Below, piece after piece: positions 1-10,600 of a stretch of 35,037 bases of DNA (position 1 is the first letter of the stretch; each line of letters opens with the position of its first letter). The position numbers were made by a program, and so were the translations under genes. The notes under the pieces are model-generated. The model ran no database searches. It was not told the origin of the DNA and worked only from the letters and a program-made list of their open reading frames with translations. This stretch comes from Bacteroidota bacterium (GTDB lineage Bacteria; Bacteroidota; Bacteroidia; 2-12-FULL-35-15): NCBI GenBank assembly GCA_023251805.1, contig JAHEYB010000002.1, positions 1 through 35,037 on the forward strand, given 5' to 3'.

Positions 1-344
1 CTTGGGATGTGGAATCGTACACCGTTGATGGAAGCGACTCAACAGCATATTTAAAAAGCAATCCTTTTTATGGTAAATATCAACTTCAGGATGGAGAATA
101 TGGGGTGGGAGATTTTCTATTTAAAACAAATGCTGGTTCAAGTGGATCTTCCGGCCATTGGTATTTTAAAAATAATAAAAGAGACTTGGAGCTGAGTTTA
201 TCATATAGCATTGGTGGCCCTTTTAATATGGGGCCATACGCAGCTGAAAATATAATTTGGGAAATTCGAAGACTAAAAAAGCAAGAGCTCTGGTTGAAAA
301 CAACATACAATGGGAAAGAATATTTTGTGAAGTTCAAGCAATAA
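1..344 (+). CDS. Lipocalin-like secreted protein, 3' part only
   Basis: The reading frame is open from the left edge (first full codon at base 3) to TAA at 342-344, so the start and any signal peptide lie outside the window. The visible 113 residues begin 'WDVESYTVDGSDST' and continue as an alternating beta-rich sequence ending 'YNGKEYFVKFKQ'. A GTG at base 9 is only an internal Val codon, since the typical 'W.v.sy..dg' opening strand lies upstream of it. Small Bacteroidota lipoproteins of the lipocalin-like type often open their barrel with a G-x-W motif like this; that is a resemblance from memory, not a search result. Ligand and role are unknown. The gene ends at a hairpin shared with the convergent adhesin gene. 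Confidence 0.6.
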   Translation, partial: WDVESYTVDGSDSTAYLKSNPFYGKYQLQDGEYGVGDFLFKTNAGSSGSSGHWYFKNNKRDLELSLSYSIGGPFNMGPYAAENIIWEIRRLKKQELWLKTTYNGKEYFVKFKQ

Positions 345-345
345 C

Positions 346-380
346 AAAAACCCCTCAAGCTAATCGCCTGAGAGGTTTTT
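346..380. terminator. Bidirectional intrinsic terminator
   Basis: A-tract plus CCCCTCA (346-357) pairs with TGAGAGG plus T-tract (369-380), with one mismatch and an 11-base loop. It begins two bases after the stop of the left-edge gene and lies 20 bp beyond the 3' end of the convergent adhesin gene. The A-tract and T-tract on opposite sides allow it to serve both strands. Confidence 0.75.
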
Positions 381-400
381 CCATTTAGTCCTAATTTATT

Positions 401-3400
401 CTAATCGTTACTAGCAAGCAGGGTAATATGTCCTGTGTAGTCGTGATATTTTTGAGAGAAGTCGCGTACAGCAATTTTATATACATACACTCCTTGCTCT
501 GCAATTTTATCTCCGTTATTGGCTCTACCATCCCAACCTTTTGTAATATCATCGGAAGAGAAAATAAGTTCTCCCCATCTGTCAAAAATCATCATATTAA
601 ATTCATTTATCTCCACTCCTTTTGGCATAAAATAATCGTTGTTACCATTTCCATCCGGTGTAAATGCATTTGGAATGTATAAAGTAAATATTGGTAACAC
701 TTCTATTTGCATTGCGGTGGAATCGGTACAACCATTTATTGTTGTGGTAATTAACGATACAATGTATATTCCTTTGCTTGCATAAGTATGTTGTGGATTT
801 AAAACTGTTGCTCCTGTTCCGTCACCAAAATTCCAAACACGTGTTGCAGCATTAGTTGATTGATCGTAAAATTGATAAATCGGACTCATCATTGTTCCAT
901 CCATTCCTTCGGAAGTAAAGTGTGCTGTTGTTCCGGGATACACCACAACAGTACTTGTTGTTGTTGCAGTATTCACACATCCGAAAGGAGATGTAACTGT
1001 TACATTCACAATATATGTTCCGCTTGCACTATATGTATTTGAGGGACTTACAGCGGATGAGGTATTTCCATCGCCAAAGGACCAATAATAAATACATCCT
1101 GCATTTGTTGTAGAATTATCCACATACGTTAATGATGCTTGTTCACAATTTGCAATCGATTGCGGTGAAAGAGCAATTACCGGTAATGGATGTACTGTAA
1201 CTGAAACCGTTGATGTAACTGTGTTTCCACAAGCATCCATCACCGTTACTGTATAAGTAGTATTGGTTGTTGGAGAAACTGTGAACGGTCCGTTTCCACT
1301 TCCTAATCCACCACTCCAGTTAATTGTTACCGGTCCTGTACTTCCAAAAACATTGGAAGCAACTGTTGCACTATTTCCGATACACATTGCTGCAGGAGGA
1401 GATACCGTTAAGTTTGCAAGTGTTAAAGATGTAACATTCACACTTACTGTTGCAGCTGCTCCAACACAACCATATGAGTCGGTAGCAATAACACTATATG
1501 TTGTATTTGTTGTTGGGCTCACATTTTGTGTGGCACCAGCTCCAATTCCTGTCCACGTATATGCATAACCTGCTGTTCCACCTGTAGCAGTCGCACTGAT
1601 TGTTGTAGTTTGTCCAGAACAAATTGTTGTTCCTCCGGATGCAATGGTAATCAATGGCGGAGGTTCTGTAATAATAACACTTACAGTAATTGTACAACCG
1701 TTGGCATCACTTGCGATGGCAGTATATGTTCCGGGACCTAAAGGACTCGTACTTGCACTTGTTCCACCACTTGGTAACCACTGGTAAGTATATGTTGGAG
1801 TACCGCCTGCAGGGATAACAATACCTTGTCCGTTATTTAATCCATTACATGTTGCCGGAAGACCTGCAGAAGAAATTGTTAATGCAGGAGGTTCCGTGAT
1901 AGTAATGGAAGAAGTAGCAGTACAATTGTTTGCATCACTAACAGTTGCAGTATAAGCTCCCGGACTCAAACTTGAAATGTTTTGAGTAAATGTGGCAGGA
2001 GTTGTATTCCACATGTAGTTATATAAACCAGTACCACCTGATGCACCAACTGTTGCAAAACCATTTGCCATTCCATTACACGAAATATTATTAATAATCA
2101 TTGCATTTGCATTTAATGCGTTTGGTTGAGTGGTGCTTACACTTGAAGAAACGATACAACCATTATTATCGGTTACAACAATTGAATGTACTCCGGCAGT
2201 TAAATTTGTTGCCGTGGCAGTAGTTTGAGCCGGAGTTGTGTTCCACAAATAGGTGAATGGTCCTGTACCTCCTGCTGCTACAATGTTTGCTGTTCCGTCA
2301 TTTAAACCAAAACAAGTTATGTTTGTTTGAGATAATGTATATGACAAAGGAGTTGCCGGTTGCGTAATTGTGATGGTATCATATTTTATACATCCACCAC
2401 TAGTAGTCACAGTTACATAATACGTCCCTGCTGCTAAACCGGTTATGGTAGAAGTAGTAGACCCGTTATTCCACAAATAAGTATAAGGAGGCGCACCACC
2501 ACTTGCATTTGCAGTTGCTGAACCATCACTTCCACCAAAACACGAAACATTGGTTCCGGTCATATTTACATTCCCTGGTGCCGCACCGGTTCCAACCGTT
2601 GCAGTTGCAGTACTTACACAACCTCCTGCACCAGATACACTAACGGTATATGTTCCGGCTGTAAGTCCGTTCTCACTAGATGTTACGCCACCACTTGACC
2701 AGGAGTAAGTATATGGTCCTGTTCCTGTAAGTATAGATACATCTGCTGTTCCGTTAGAAGCACCACAATTTGCAGGTGATGCGGTTGTTGTTAATACAAT
2801 TCCGGTTACGGTAATACAAAAAGAAAATGTTTGGCTTCCGTTATAGGGACAATTATCATCTTGCACAGTGATTGTAAAACAGTGACTGGCTGTACTGATA
2901 TCTGCAGCCGTGGGAGTCCAGCTAAATGTTGCAGTAGGACGGGCACCACCGCCTGAAGTAAATGTTGCTCCCGGTATTCCGCTGTTCCATACAATGGAAA
3001 CGTTTTGTGCAGCATCCACATCATATGTGTCAATTATAAAGTTGATGGGTACACCGGCACAAGCAGTTAAAGAATATACGCCTGTGTTATTTATTCCCGC
3101 CACATAAGGATTGTTGTTGGTACATGAAATCGTTCTCATCTGAATATCGCGCATTACACTTCCAACGAGTAACTCATTTCTATACTCTTGAACTAATACA
3201 GCAAAAACAGTAACTTGAATCATAGTTGGAGTCATACACATATCACCTGTAAAATTATTAAATGTAACTGCAGGAGATGAAGCAAGAGGCTGAGCTGCAG
3301 TGTAAGGTGTAAGATACGTTACTGTTGTTGTTGCACTTGTTTGAGGTGCAATTAAAGTAAAGTATAACGAATCGCCATCGGGATCAGATGAGCCATTGTT

Positions 3401-3976
3401 AAAACAATACGGTTGATTCGAACAAACAAAAGGAATTGGGTCATTCGAAAAAATTGGAGAACTATTGCAAGGGAAATTAAAATTATCCAAATGTGCTTCA
3501 ACATAAATGCTTTCGGCAGATGGATTGAGGATGGTGCCTATTGAAGCGTTTCTGCAACAAAGACTAAAACTAAATACCCAGTCGGTACAGCTGGCAGGAA
3601 GTGTAGTGATTCCACGATAGATATATTCTTGCACACCGGGATAAGTTCCTCCGGAGCATTCGGTATTAAAGGCTGTGCAAATTGGTGATACATCTATTCC
3701 TGTTCCTGGTATTTGATTGAGTGTAAGATTATAATTTTGAGCGCATGATGCAGAGGCAAGATTTATGGATACGGTTGCCGGTGCTGCCACACCTGCACAA
3801 TCGCGATAGAAAGAGAGCGATAGCTCGTACTGATTTCCGCCCAAGCATCGATACGTGATATCAGCACTTTGGGCGTGCGAGGCAAAAGCTTCATTGGATG
3901 TTTGAATAAACATTATAATAAAGCTAAGCCAAGTAAGGAGTCTGGTTTGTAGTTTAGATTCCATGGGGACCTCCAT
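401..3976 (-). CDS. Large secreted SprB-repeat/PKD protein with T9SS type B (CHU_C) sorting domain
   Basis: A 1191-residue exported surface protein, probably an adhesin or gliding-associated component. Seen in order: signal peptide (hydrophobic stretch ending near 'NEAFASHAQS'), a Cys-rich N-terminal domain to about residue 390 ('FYRDCAG', 'SLCCRNAS', 'SSDPDGDSLYF'), five SprB-type repeats (about 395-735, each with 'C.G..dG.a....GG..pYtY.W'), two Ig-like modules (about 736-890), two PKD domains ('WSFGDGNTS', 'WNFGDGTGA'), and a C-terminal gliding-associated sorting domain (about 1097-1191, 'YIPNAFTPDGNGNNDYF', 'IFDRWGELIF'). Family knowledge: such C-termini direct secretion by T9SS. Start: the ATG at 3976 is followed 12 bases later by a second ATG (3964), and the bases between include GGAGGT, so 'MESKLQTRLL' may be the true N-terminus. 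It stands alone, with no partner in an operon. Confidence 0.88.
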   Translation of the reverse strand: MEVPMESKLQTRLLTWLSFIIMFIQTSNEAFASHAQSADITYRCLGGNQYELSLSFYRDCAGVAAPATVSINLASASCAQNYNLTLNQIPGTGIDVSPICTAFNTECSGGTYPGVQEYIYRGITTLPASCTDWVFSFSLCCRNASIGTILNPSAESIYVEAHLDNFNFPCNSSPIFSNDPIPFVCSNQPYCFNNGSSDPDGDSLYFTLIAPQTSATTTVTYLTPYTAAQPLASSPAVTFNNFTGDMCMTPTMIQVTVFAVLVQEYRNELLVGSVMRDIQMRTISCTNNNPYVAGINNTGVYSLTACAGVPINFIIDTYDVDAAQNVSIVWNSGIPGATFTSGGGARPTATFSWTPTAADISTASHCFTITVQDDNCPYNGSQTFSFCITVTGIVLTTTASPANCGASNGTADVSILTGTGPYTYSWSSGGVTSSENGLTAGTYTVSVSGAGGCVSTATATVGTGAAPGNVNMTGTNVSCFGGSDGSATANASGGAPPYTYLWNNGSTTSTITGLAAGTYYVTVTTSGGCIKYDTITITQPATPLSYTLSQTNITCFGLNDGTANIVAAGGTGPFTYLWNTTPAQTTATATNLTAGVHSIVVTDNNGCIVSSSVSTTQPNALNANAMIINNISCNGMANGFATVGASGGTGLYNYMWNTTPATFTQNISSLSPGAYTATVSDANNCTATSSITITEPPALTISSAGLPATCNGLNNGQGIVIPAGGTPTYTYQWLPSGGTSASTSPLGPGTYTAIASDANGCTITVSVIITEPPPLITIASGGTTICSGQTTTISATATGGTAGYAYTWTGIGAGATQNVSPTTNTTYSVIATDSYGCVGAAATVSVNVTSLTLANLTVSPPAAMCIGNSATVASNVFGSTGPVTINWSGGLGSGNGPFTVSPTTNTTYTVTVMDACGNTVTSTVSVTVHPLPVIALSPQSIANCEQASLTYVDNSTTNAGCIYYWSFGDGNTSSAVSPSNTYSASGTYIVNVTVTSPFGCVNTATTTSTVVVYPGTTAHFTSEGMDGTMMSPIYQFYDQSTNAATRVWNFGDGTGATVLNPQHTYASKGIYIVSLITTTINGCTDSTAMQIEVLPIFTLYIPNAFTPDGNGNNDYFMPKGVEINEFNMMIFDRWGELIFSSDDITKGWDGRANNGDKIAEQGVYVYKIAVRDFSQKYHDYTGHITLLASND

Positions 3977-4113
3977 TTTTTATATTAGAACAATAAATTA
4001 AGAACTACCTCCTTTAACGCCACGAATATGAAAGGGTTTCAGAAATTGTGTTAATTATGAAAGAATGCTTGAGAATGTGTACTAATAATATAAGTATATT
4101 GATGATTAGAGGG

Positions 4114-4176
4114 AATCCCCTCCATAGGAGTCCTTCGGACCTAGCCCCCTTTTCCAAAGGGGGAATTAGATTCTGC
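4114..4176 (-). repeat. Dispersed palindromic repeat, copy A (with 20-bp insert)
   Basis: Read on the minus strand it gives GCAGAATCTAATTCCCCC, then TTTGGAAAAGGGGGCTAG, then a 20-bp insert (4121-4140), then GGGGATT. The insert itself holds two tiny hairpins (CTCC-ata-GGAG and TCC-ttc-GGA). Without the insert it matches copy B in full; the 23-bp core 4141-4163 is the perfect reverse complement of 4261-4283. The GCAGAATCTAATTCCCC end is also present in copy D at 21822. Confidence 0.85.
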
Positions 4177-4260
4177 TAATTAATTTGAAAAACGTTTTAA
4201 ATAAAATGATTATGGAAAATCGGCTAACCTAGTAAAGCAAAAAAATAAATTAGGACAACT

Positions 4261-4290
4261 CCCCCTTTGGAAAAGGGGGCTAGGGGGATT
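4261..4290 (+). repeat. Dispersed palindromic repeat, copy B
   Basis: CCCCCTTTGGAAAAGGGGG followed by CTAGGGGGATT. It forms a hairpin by itself (CCCCCTTT with AAAGGGGG) and pairs with copy A 97 bp upstream as a large inverted repeat. It has no coding sense; translation from it gives the artefact 'MEKGARGI', also seen at copy D. Confidence 0.85.
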
Positions 4291-4337
4291 AAAAAAATGA
4301 ATAATAAAACGATAATTTTTCAATACGCATTTCTGAG

Positions 4338-6569
4338 TTATCCTATTCGTACACCAATAATCACCACATCATCAACTTGTTCCAAATCGCCTTTCCAAGT
4401 ATCGAATGAACGTGCTAATTGTTTGTGTTGCTCTTCTATGGGAAGTAAATAATTTTTAAACAGTATTTCTTTTAATTGATTGTATTTGTATTTTTTTCCT
4501 CTAGGCCCACCAAACTGGTCAGCATAACCATCGCTGAAAAGATAAACACAATCACCCTTTTGAAGAGAAATAGTATGGTTGGTATAGTTATCCACTTTGC
4601 CATCTAAATTTACACCTATAGGAAATTTATCTGCTTTTATTTCATAAAATTTTCCACTACTTATATAATACAAGGCATTAAATGCCCCGGCATATTGCAA
4701 TACATTTGTGCTTCTATTTAAAGAGCACAATGATAAATCCATTCCGTCTTTCACACCTTTCCCATCACCCGACTGGCGTAATGTTTTTGTTACTCCGTGA
4801 TCCAAGTGTTTTAAAATTTCGGATGGAATTGTTAAATTCATTTCATTTACTGCTTGTGTCAAGAGATTAAACCCTACAACACTCATAAGTGCTCCCGGAA
4901 CACCATGTCCGGTACAATCTACAGCGGCAAAACATACTGAATCATTTTTTTGTTCTATCCAATAAAAATCTCCACTAACAATATCTTTCGGGCGGTAAAA
5001 AATAAAGCTATCCGGTAAAATATTTTGCCAATATAAATCAGGAGGTAAAATAGATTCCTGAATTCGTTTTGCATAATTGATACTATCAGTAATTTCTTTT
5101 TTATGCGTTTCCAATTCTTCTTTTTGTATTCGAATGGCATTGTTGGAAAGGGTGAGTTGTTCATTTGTTTTCTTTCGTTGGCGGTTTGCTCGAGCCACCA
5201 AAAAAACAATTACTAACAAAATCAAAACTCCTGAAACACCGGCATAAATAATTCTTTTGAATCGCTCATCAGAAAGCTCTTGTAATAACACCGTTTCTTT
5301 TTGCTTGTTTTCTAATTGGTAATTTAATTCCAACTCCGTCATTTTTTCAGAGTTGGCACTATTGTAAACTGAATCGCTAAATTGTTTATAGAGTTTATAG
5401 TTTTCATACGCCTTCTCATAATTTTTTGTCTCGGCATACAAAATCGATAAATTTTCGTGTATCTCTATCAAGTCTTCCAGCGATTGCATTTCCTGGGCCA
5501 TTGGTAATGACTTATTAAAATATTCAAGCGCTTTATCATATTTTTTAGCCTTCAAATAATCTATTCCAATAGCACTGTAACAAATAGTTAATCCTTGCTT
5601 ATCGCCAATCTCATCAAATATTCTCACTGCCTCCAACTGCAACTCCATTGCTTTTTCCGGATCACCCATATCAGCATAAACATTTCCCATGTTTCCCAAT
5701 GTACCTGCATAGGTATTTCTACTTCCATGTGTGCCACAAAACCCTTTTATTTTTTCGTACATTTTAAGAGCAGAAGTATACTCCTTTTCATAATAGTAGT
5801 TGTTTGCGATATATGTATACGCATTTATCAAAAGGGATGTATCCTGCATTTTTTCAGCTGTTTCTGCCGCTTTAGAAAGATAATCCATTCCCAACTTTTT
5901 ATTAATTCCATCGGAATACAAGGCTCCGATAAACAATGTTGCTTCGGTAGTTAATCGGTCTTTTTTTAAGTTTTTGGCAACACTCAATGCATCTTGATAA
6001 TATTGTAAGGCCTTAGTGTTATTTCCAAGATTTTCATAATCACGTCCTAAATACATATTGTTTTCACACAACTGTACTTGTCGATTTAATTCTTTACATA
6101 AGATGTTTGACTTTTCAAAATTTTCGATGGAGCCAATGTATTCGCCAATGGCAATACAATTTAATCCGTATAAACTATACGCATCTGCTAACTCTATTTT
6201 CAAATTATTTTCCTGAAGTTTTGGGATAGCAATTTTGAATGCTTGACTTGCTTGCTTGTTCTCATTGTTATTGTAATAAATCATCGCTTTCATAAATTCC
6301 GTTTTGGCAACCAAAGCCGGATTATTCAACTGGGAACTTAATTCAACGCATCTTAAATAATATGTTTGTGCACCATCTATCCTTGAAAAGGACATGGCAC
6401 TGACAAGATCATAACCTGTATTAAATTTTTGGGTTGGCTCCGTAATTTTTTCGAAAGCAATTTTCAGGCTATCCACATTCCCGAAAGCTAAACTCTTCAA
6501 TGAAATGGATAAACAAAATAAAAAGACAATATAGATTTTTGTTTTCAAAAGCTTAATTTTATGATTCAA
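4338..6569 (-). CDS. TPR-sensor SpoIIE-type PP2C phosphatase
   Basis: A 743-residue membrane-anchored Ser/Thr phosphatase. Seen in order: signal peptide ('IYIVFLFCLSISLKSLAFG', residues 12-30), periplasmic TPR repeats (about 90-400, e.g. 'ALQYYQDALSVAKN'), one membrane helix (about 439-459), a charged coiled coil (460-490), the linker 'EITDSINYAKRIQESILP' (492-509), and a PP2C/SpoIIE domain to the end. Metal-binding Asp candidates are intact: SGD534F, D551CTGHG, FSD680G and QVDD734. Family knowledge: such domains dephosphorylate STAS anti-anti-sigma proteins. Last gene of a three-gene operon, 11 bp after the S66 peptidase. Its catalytic domain is close to that of the 1069-aa protein ('KFPIGV', 'DQFGGPRGKKYKY'), which points to duplication with exchange of the sensor. 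The substrate is not in the window. Confidence 0.88.
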   Translation of the reverse strand: MNHKIKLLKTKIYIVFLFCLSISLKSLAFGNVDSLKIAFEKITEPTQKFNTGYDLVSAMSFSRIDGAQTYYLRCVELSSQLNNPALVAKTEFMKAMIYYNNNENKQASQAFKIAIPKLQENNLKIELADAYSLYGLNCIAIGEYIGSIENFEKSNILCKELNRQVQLCENNMYLGRDYENLGNNTKALQYYQDALSVAKNLKKDRLTTEATLFIGALYSDGINKKLGMDYLSKAAETAEKMQDTSLLINAYTYIANNYYYEKEYTSALKMYEKIKGFCGTHGSRNTYAGTLGNMGNVYADMGDPEKAMELQLEAVRIFDEIGDKQGLTICYSAIGIDYLKAKKYDKALEYFNKSLPMAQEMQSLEDLIEIHENLSILYAETKNYEKAYENYKLYKQFSDSVYNSANSEKMTELELNYQLENKQKETVLLQELSDERFKRIIYAGVSGVLILLVIVFLVARANRQRKKTNEQLTLSNNAIRIQKEELETHKKEITDSINYAKRIQESILPPDLYWQNILPDSFIFYRPKDIVSGDFYWIEQKNDSVCFAAVDCTGHGVPGALMSVVGFNLLTQAVNEMNLTIPSEILKHLDHGVTKTLRQSGDGKGVKDGMDLSLCSLNRSTNVLQYAGAFNALYYISSGKFYEIKADKFPIGVNLDGKVDNYTNHTISLQKGDCVYLFSDGYADQFGGPRGKKYKYNQLKEILFKNYLLPIEEQHKQLARSFDTWKGDLEQVDDVVIIGVRIG

Positions 6570-6580
6570 TATTACAAAAT

Positions 6581-7615
6581 TTATAGAACAGCGCTCTCTA
6601 ATAATTTTAGTTCTCCTGTTGTTGCATTCATTTCAGCGCTTATTCCAATTGGAATAGTATATTTATTTGCAATGTGTCCAATCATAGCTCCGTAATAGGC
6701 CGGAATACCAAGAGGTTTAATATGTTGTTCCAACACCTGACTTAACGTAAATGCTTTGTCGGGCTCTTCCGCTTCACACTTCACACATTTACCAAAAATA
6801 AATCCGCTAATAGCATTAAGGACTCCTGCTAATTTCAATTGCGTCAACATTCTGTCCACCCGATAAGGTTCTTCTCCGGTTTCTTCTAAAAAAAGAATTT
6901 TATTTTTCCAATCAGGTAAATATTCCGAACCAATAATACCGGCCAGCACTGTTAAATTTCCACCAACGAGTATTCCTTTTGCTTTCCCTTCGGTAATGGT
7001 ATACATTTTATCAGTGTCATCATCCGGATAAGAATAGGAAACCATTTGTTTTTCAACCAAAATATTTTTTACATACCCAACTGTAAAATCATTCCACCCG
7101 CTGTTTCCAACCGGACCATGATAAGTAACCAATCCTGTTTTAGCATTTAGTGCCACCAACAAAGAAGTGATGTCGCTAAATCCCATAATTATTTTTGGGT
7201 TTTTTTTTATTGCGTCATAATTTAATTTGTCGAGTATTCTTGCACAACCCCAACCACCTTTCATACAAAAAATAGCATTCACATTTTTATCCAAAAACAA
7301 ATCGTTTATTTCTTTTGCACGCAACTCATCTGACCCTGCAAAATATCCATCTTTTTCTTTTAATGTTTGTCCTCTTTTCACTTGAAAGCCCGAATTTTCA
7401 AGCATCGAAACATATTTATCTACTTGTGCATCGTCCCATACTGCTCCAGCCGGAGAGCTAATTGCAATTGTGTCTCCCGTTTTTAATGCGGCAGGTTTTA
7501 ATGTAGGTAAAACTAATTTATCACTTACCAATGAATTTTCTTTCATTCCTAAAAGTGGAATAGAAAGAGAGGCCATAGCTGCTGTTGAAATAAATTGTCT
7601 CCTATTATTTTTCAT
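6581..7615 (-). CDS. S66 family LD-carboxypeptidase with Tat-like leader
   Basis: 344 residues, a serine peptidase of the LdcA/MccF fold. LdcA removes the terminal D-Ala from muropeptide tetrapeptides during peptidoglycan recycling; MccF-type relatives cleave other amide bonds. Seen: N-terminal 'NNRRQFISTAAMASLSIPLLG', a twin-arginine-type leader (RRxF with a hydrophobic stretch), so the enzyme is probably exported folded; nucleophile in 'GFSDIT' (Ser147), Glu244 in 'LFLEETGE', His314 in 'MIGHIANKYTIPIG', plus 'TYHGP' near 164. Length fits the family. Its ATG follows the stop of the upstream phosphatase directly (TAAATG), so translation is probably coupled, and the second phosphatase follows after 11 bp. 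An exported S66 enzyme between two sensor phosphatases is unusual. Exact substrate unknown. Confidence 0.87.
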   Translation of the reverse strand: MKNNRRQFISTAAMASLSIPLLGMKENSLVSDKLVLPTLKPAALKTGDTIAISSPAGAVWDDAQVDKYVSMLENSGFQVKRGQTLKEKDGYFAGSDELRAKEINDLFLDKNVNAIFCMKGGWGCARILDKLNYDAIKKNPKIIMGFSDITSLLVALNAKTGLVTYHGPVGNSGWNDFTVGYVKNILVEKQMVSYSYPDDDTDKMYTITEGKAKGILVGGNLTVLAGIIGSEYLPDWKNKILFLEETGEEPYRVDRMLTQLKLAGVLNAISGFIFGKCVKCEAEEPDKAFTLSQVLEQHIKPLGIPAYYGAMIGHIANKYTIPIGISAEMNATTGELKLLESAVL

Positions 7616-10600
7616 TTATATTCTTATACCAATAACTAATATATCATCAATCTGCTCCAAATCTCCAATCCAATTTTTAATAGTTGTTTCCAATATTCCT
7701 TTTTGCTCTTCCATTGATTTTTTGTGATGCTTCAATAAAAGTGTTTCAAATTGTTTGTACTTAAATTTCTTTCCTTTCGGGCCACCAAATTGATCGGCAA
7801 AGCCATCAGTAAAAATATAAATGCAATCATCCTTTTGCAATTCATATTCATGATTGGTAAATTGTTGCAACTCTTCTCCTACAAATACGCCAATCGGAAA
7901 TTTATCTCCGTTCACTTGAATGATTTGATTGCTTCTAACAATCCACATTGGATTATTTGCTCCGGCAAATTCAATTTTTAATTTCGGATAGTTAATAGAA
8001 ATCAATGCAATATCCATCCCGTCACGAACAGTAGCTTCATCTGGATCCTGATTTAATTTTTTTGAAAGCTGTGAATTTGTTTCATTTAAAATTAGAGCAG
8101 GTTTTGTTAATCCAAGTACATTCACCGCTTGCGTTAATATATTGTGACAAACAATGCTCATAAATGCACCTGGAACTCCATGTCCGGTACAATCAACTGC
8201 AGCTATTAACGTTTCATTTCCCCATTTCTCCAACCAATAAAAATCGCCACTTACAATTGCTTTTGGTTGATACAAAACAAATGATTCGTTTAATGATTGT
8301 TTAATAGTACTATCGGAAGGAAGAATTGCATTTTGAATTCTTTTTGCATAATGAATACTATCCGTGATGTCTTTATTTTTCCCATCAATTTCGGAATAGG
8401 CAATTTGTAATTTTTCTTTTTCTTCAAGTAATTCATATGTTCTAATTGCTACCTGTTCTTCTAACAATTTTTGCGATTGTCGTAAACTTCTTTCCCTTCC
8501 TTTAATTGTAGCAAAAATACTCCCAACACCAACCAATATAGTAAAAATAAAAAACCATGGCCGCTTCCAAAATGGTGGAATAATTTCAAAAGAATACATT
8601 ACAGGATTTACATTCCAAAGCCCATCATTGTTGCATGCTTTTAGTAAAAAAGTATATTGCCCCGGAGGCAAATTCGAATAGGTTGTACTCGTTTCTTTTC
8701 CTATTGGCAACCAGTCGGAATCAAATCCTTCCAACATAAACTGGTACTTCACTTTGTATGGATTTGAAAGTGAAATGCCAATAAAATCAAATGTGATGTG
8801 ATTTTTATCGTAAGGTAATTTTAAATTTTTAGGCAGGCCATCCTCAATACTATCCGAATATTTTCCAAAGTTTACCTTTTCTAAAAATAAACGAATGTTT
8901 GAAATATGAGTTTGTGGTTCAATCGCGTTTGTTTTTTCTTGCTTTGAATCATAAATAGTAACTCCTCCAATTGTTCCAATCCACAATTTTCCATCATCAT
9001 CTTTATAAAATGCATTCTGATTACATTCTAATCCAATAAATCCATCATTCTTTCCATAATGTTTTAATACTATTTCTTTTTGATTTACATACTGACTAAC
9101 ATCTAATCTATCTATTCCATTGTTTGTTCCCAACCACAAATATCCTTCATCATCTGGTTGAATGTAATAAATCATATTGGAACTCAACCCGTCATTTTCG
9201 GTAAGGCTTTTGAAAATTTTTCCATTGTAAACACAAGCGCCCGCATCTGTGCTAAACCACATATAACCAAAATTATCTCGGGTAATGTTTCTGATTTTAG
9301 GAAATCCTTCCGGACGAGTAATGCTGGAAAATGTTTTCCCATCGTATTTCACAATTTTATTGGCACAACCAAACCACAAGTAGCCTAAATTATCTTCAAA
9401 TATTGCTCCAACCGGTTCTGTAAAAATCCCTTGGTCCTTTCCGTAAAAATTAAATGTTTTCCCATCAAATTTATCTAATCCTTTATCGTGACCTATCCAC
9501 ACGTTCCCCTTTTTATCTACTAACAATGAAGAAATGTGCACACCATGTAAGCCATCCTCTAAATGATAGTTTTTAAATTTTTTGCCATCGTACACACTTA
9601 CGCCATGTGCCGAAGTTCCAAACCAAATATTTCCTTTTTTATCTTCGCATATTGCCCAGATATTATTGAATGGCAGTTCATCTTTTTTCTGTGTGTAATT
9701 GTGAATAATAATGGTATCACGTTTTTTCCAAGCCTCATAATCCATTTTAGAAACACCACCACTCCATGTTCCTATCCACATATTGTTTTTACTATCCTTA
9801 AAAAATGACATCACTGTATTGTTTGCTAAACCATGATTTTCGTTAATGTTCACAAACAAATCATTTTTATATTTACTCAGCCCTCCGCCAAATGCACCAA
9901 ACCACATATTTCCTTCTTTGTCCTGAGTTATCCCTACAATCATCCCATTTGGTAAGCCACTTTCTTTTGAAATGTTTTTTGATTTGCCATAAGTGATTTT
10001 ACTTACACCATATGCTGTGCCTGCCCAAACAATACCGCTAACATCTTTATACAAACAATACGTTGTTTCAAAATAGGGTTTCCCGTTTACTTTTAATGTG
10101 TCAAATTTATGCCTGCCTGTGTAGGTTTGTGAAAGATCATATACACACACCCCACGATAAGTGGCAACCCAAACTTTATCATCATTAATTAAAATATCTC
10201 TGTTTTTTAAATCAATTAGTCCATCCTCTTTTCCGAAGTGTAACATTTTTTTTCCATCATAACAAAACAGTCCGTTTGACATCGTTCCAATCCATGTGTT
10301 TCCCAACTTGTCTTGTTTGATTGCCCATACCTGAAATTTACCTATTGAATCATTTCGTATAAAAGGACTTATTTTTTTTCCATTATAAATCATAATGCCT
10401 TCGGTTGTTCCCAGCCAAAGATTTCCATCAGAATGTTCATGGATTGAATAAATGGTCATTTGACCAAGAACAGAATCCTGAATACTAATTAATTTATTGT
10501 TGGAATAATTGTTTAGCCCTCTGGTAGTTCCAATCCACATGTTTTTTTTCGAATCCTCAAAAACAGAGTAAACACGATTGTTATTCAAGCCATCTTTTGT

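Larger units (their letters stand above)
3977..4337. other. Gene-free stretch holding an inverted repeat pair
   Basis: 361 bp between two minus-strand genes. It contains two oppositely oriented copies of a G/C-tract palindromic repeat (listed separately) separated by AT-rich sequence, plus the adhesin leader. I found no credible gene: the open frame reading rightwards from 4267 starts inside a repeat and runs antisense to the phosphatase C-terminus. No clear TAnnTTTG box was found on the minus strand for the adhesin. AAAGGAGGT occurs on the minus strand at 4007-4015 but is about 30 bases from the start codon, too far for a usual ribosome binding site. Confidence 0.7.

Noticed and set aside
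860-3107. Several forward open frames across the adhesin gene
   Set aside because: They are antisense shadows of the repeat-rich 1191-residue coding sequence, with Cys- and Thr-biased composition arising from it.
4007-4015. AAAGGAGGT upstream of the adhesin (minus strand), and a similar run at 29833-29841
   Set aside because: Perfect anti-SD matches, but about 30 and 96 bases from the nearest start codon, and the second lies upstream of the mapped -7 box; probably chance.
4267-4452. Forward open frame starting MEKGARGI
   Set aside because: It starts inside palindromic repeat copy B and then runs antisense through the phosphatase C-terminus; the same eight residues arise at copy D, so it is a repeat artefact.
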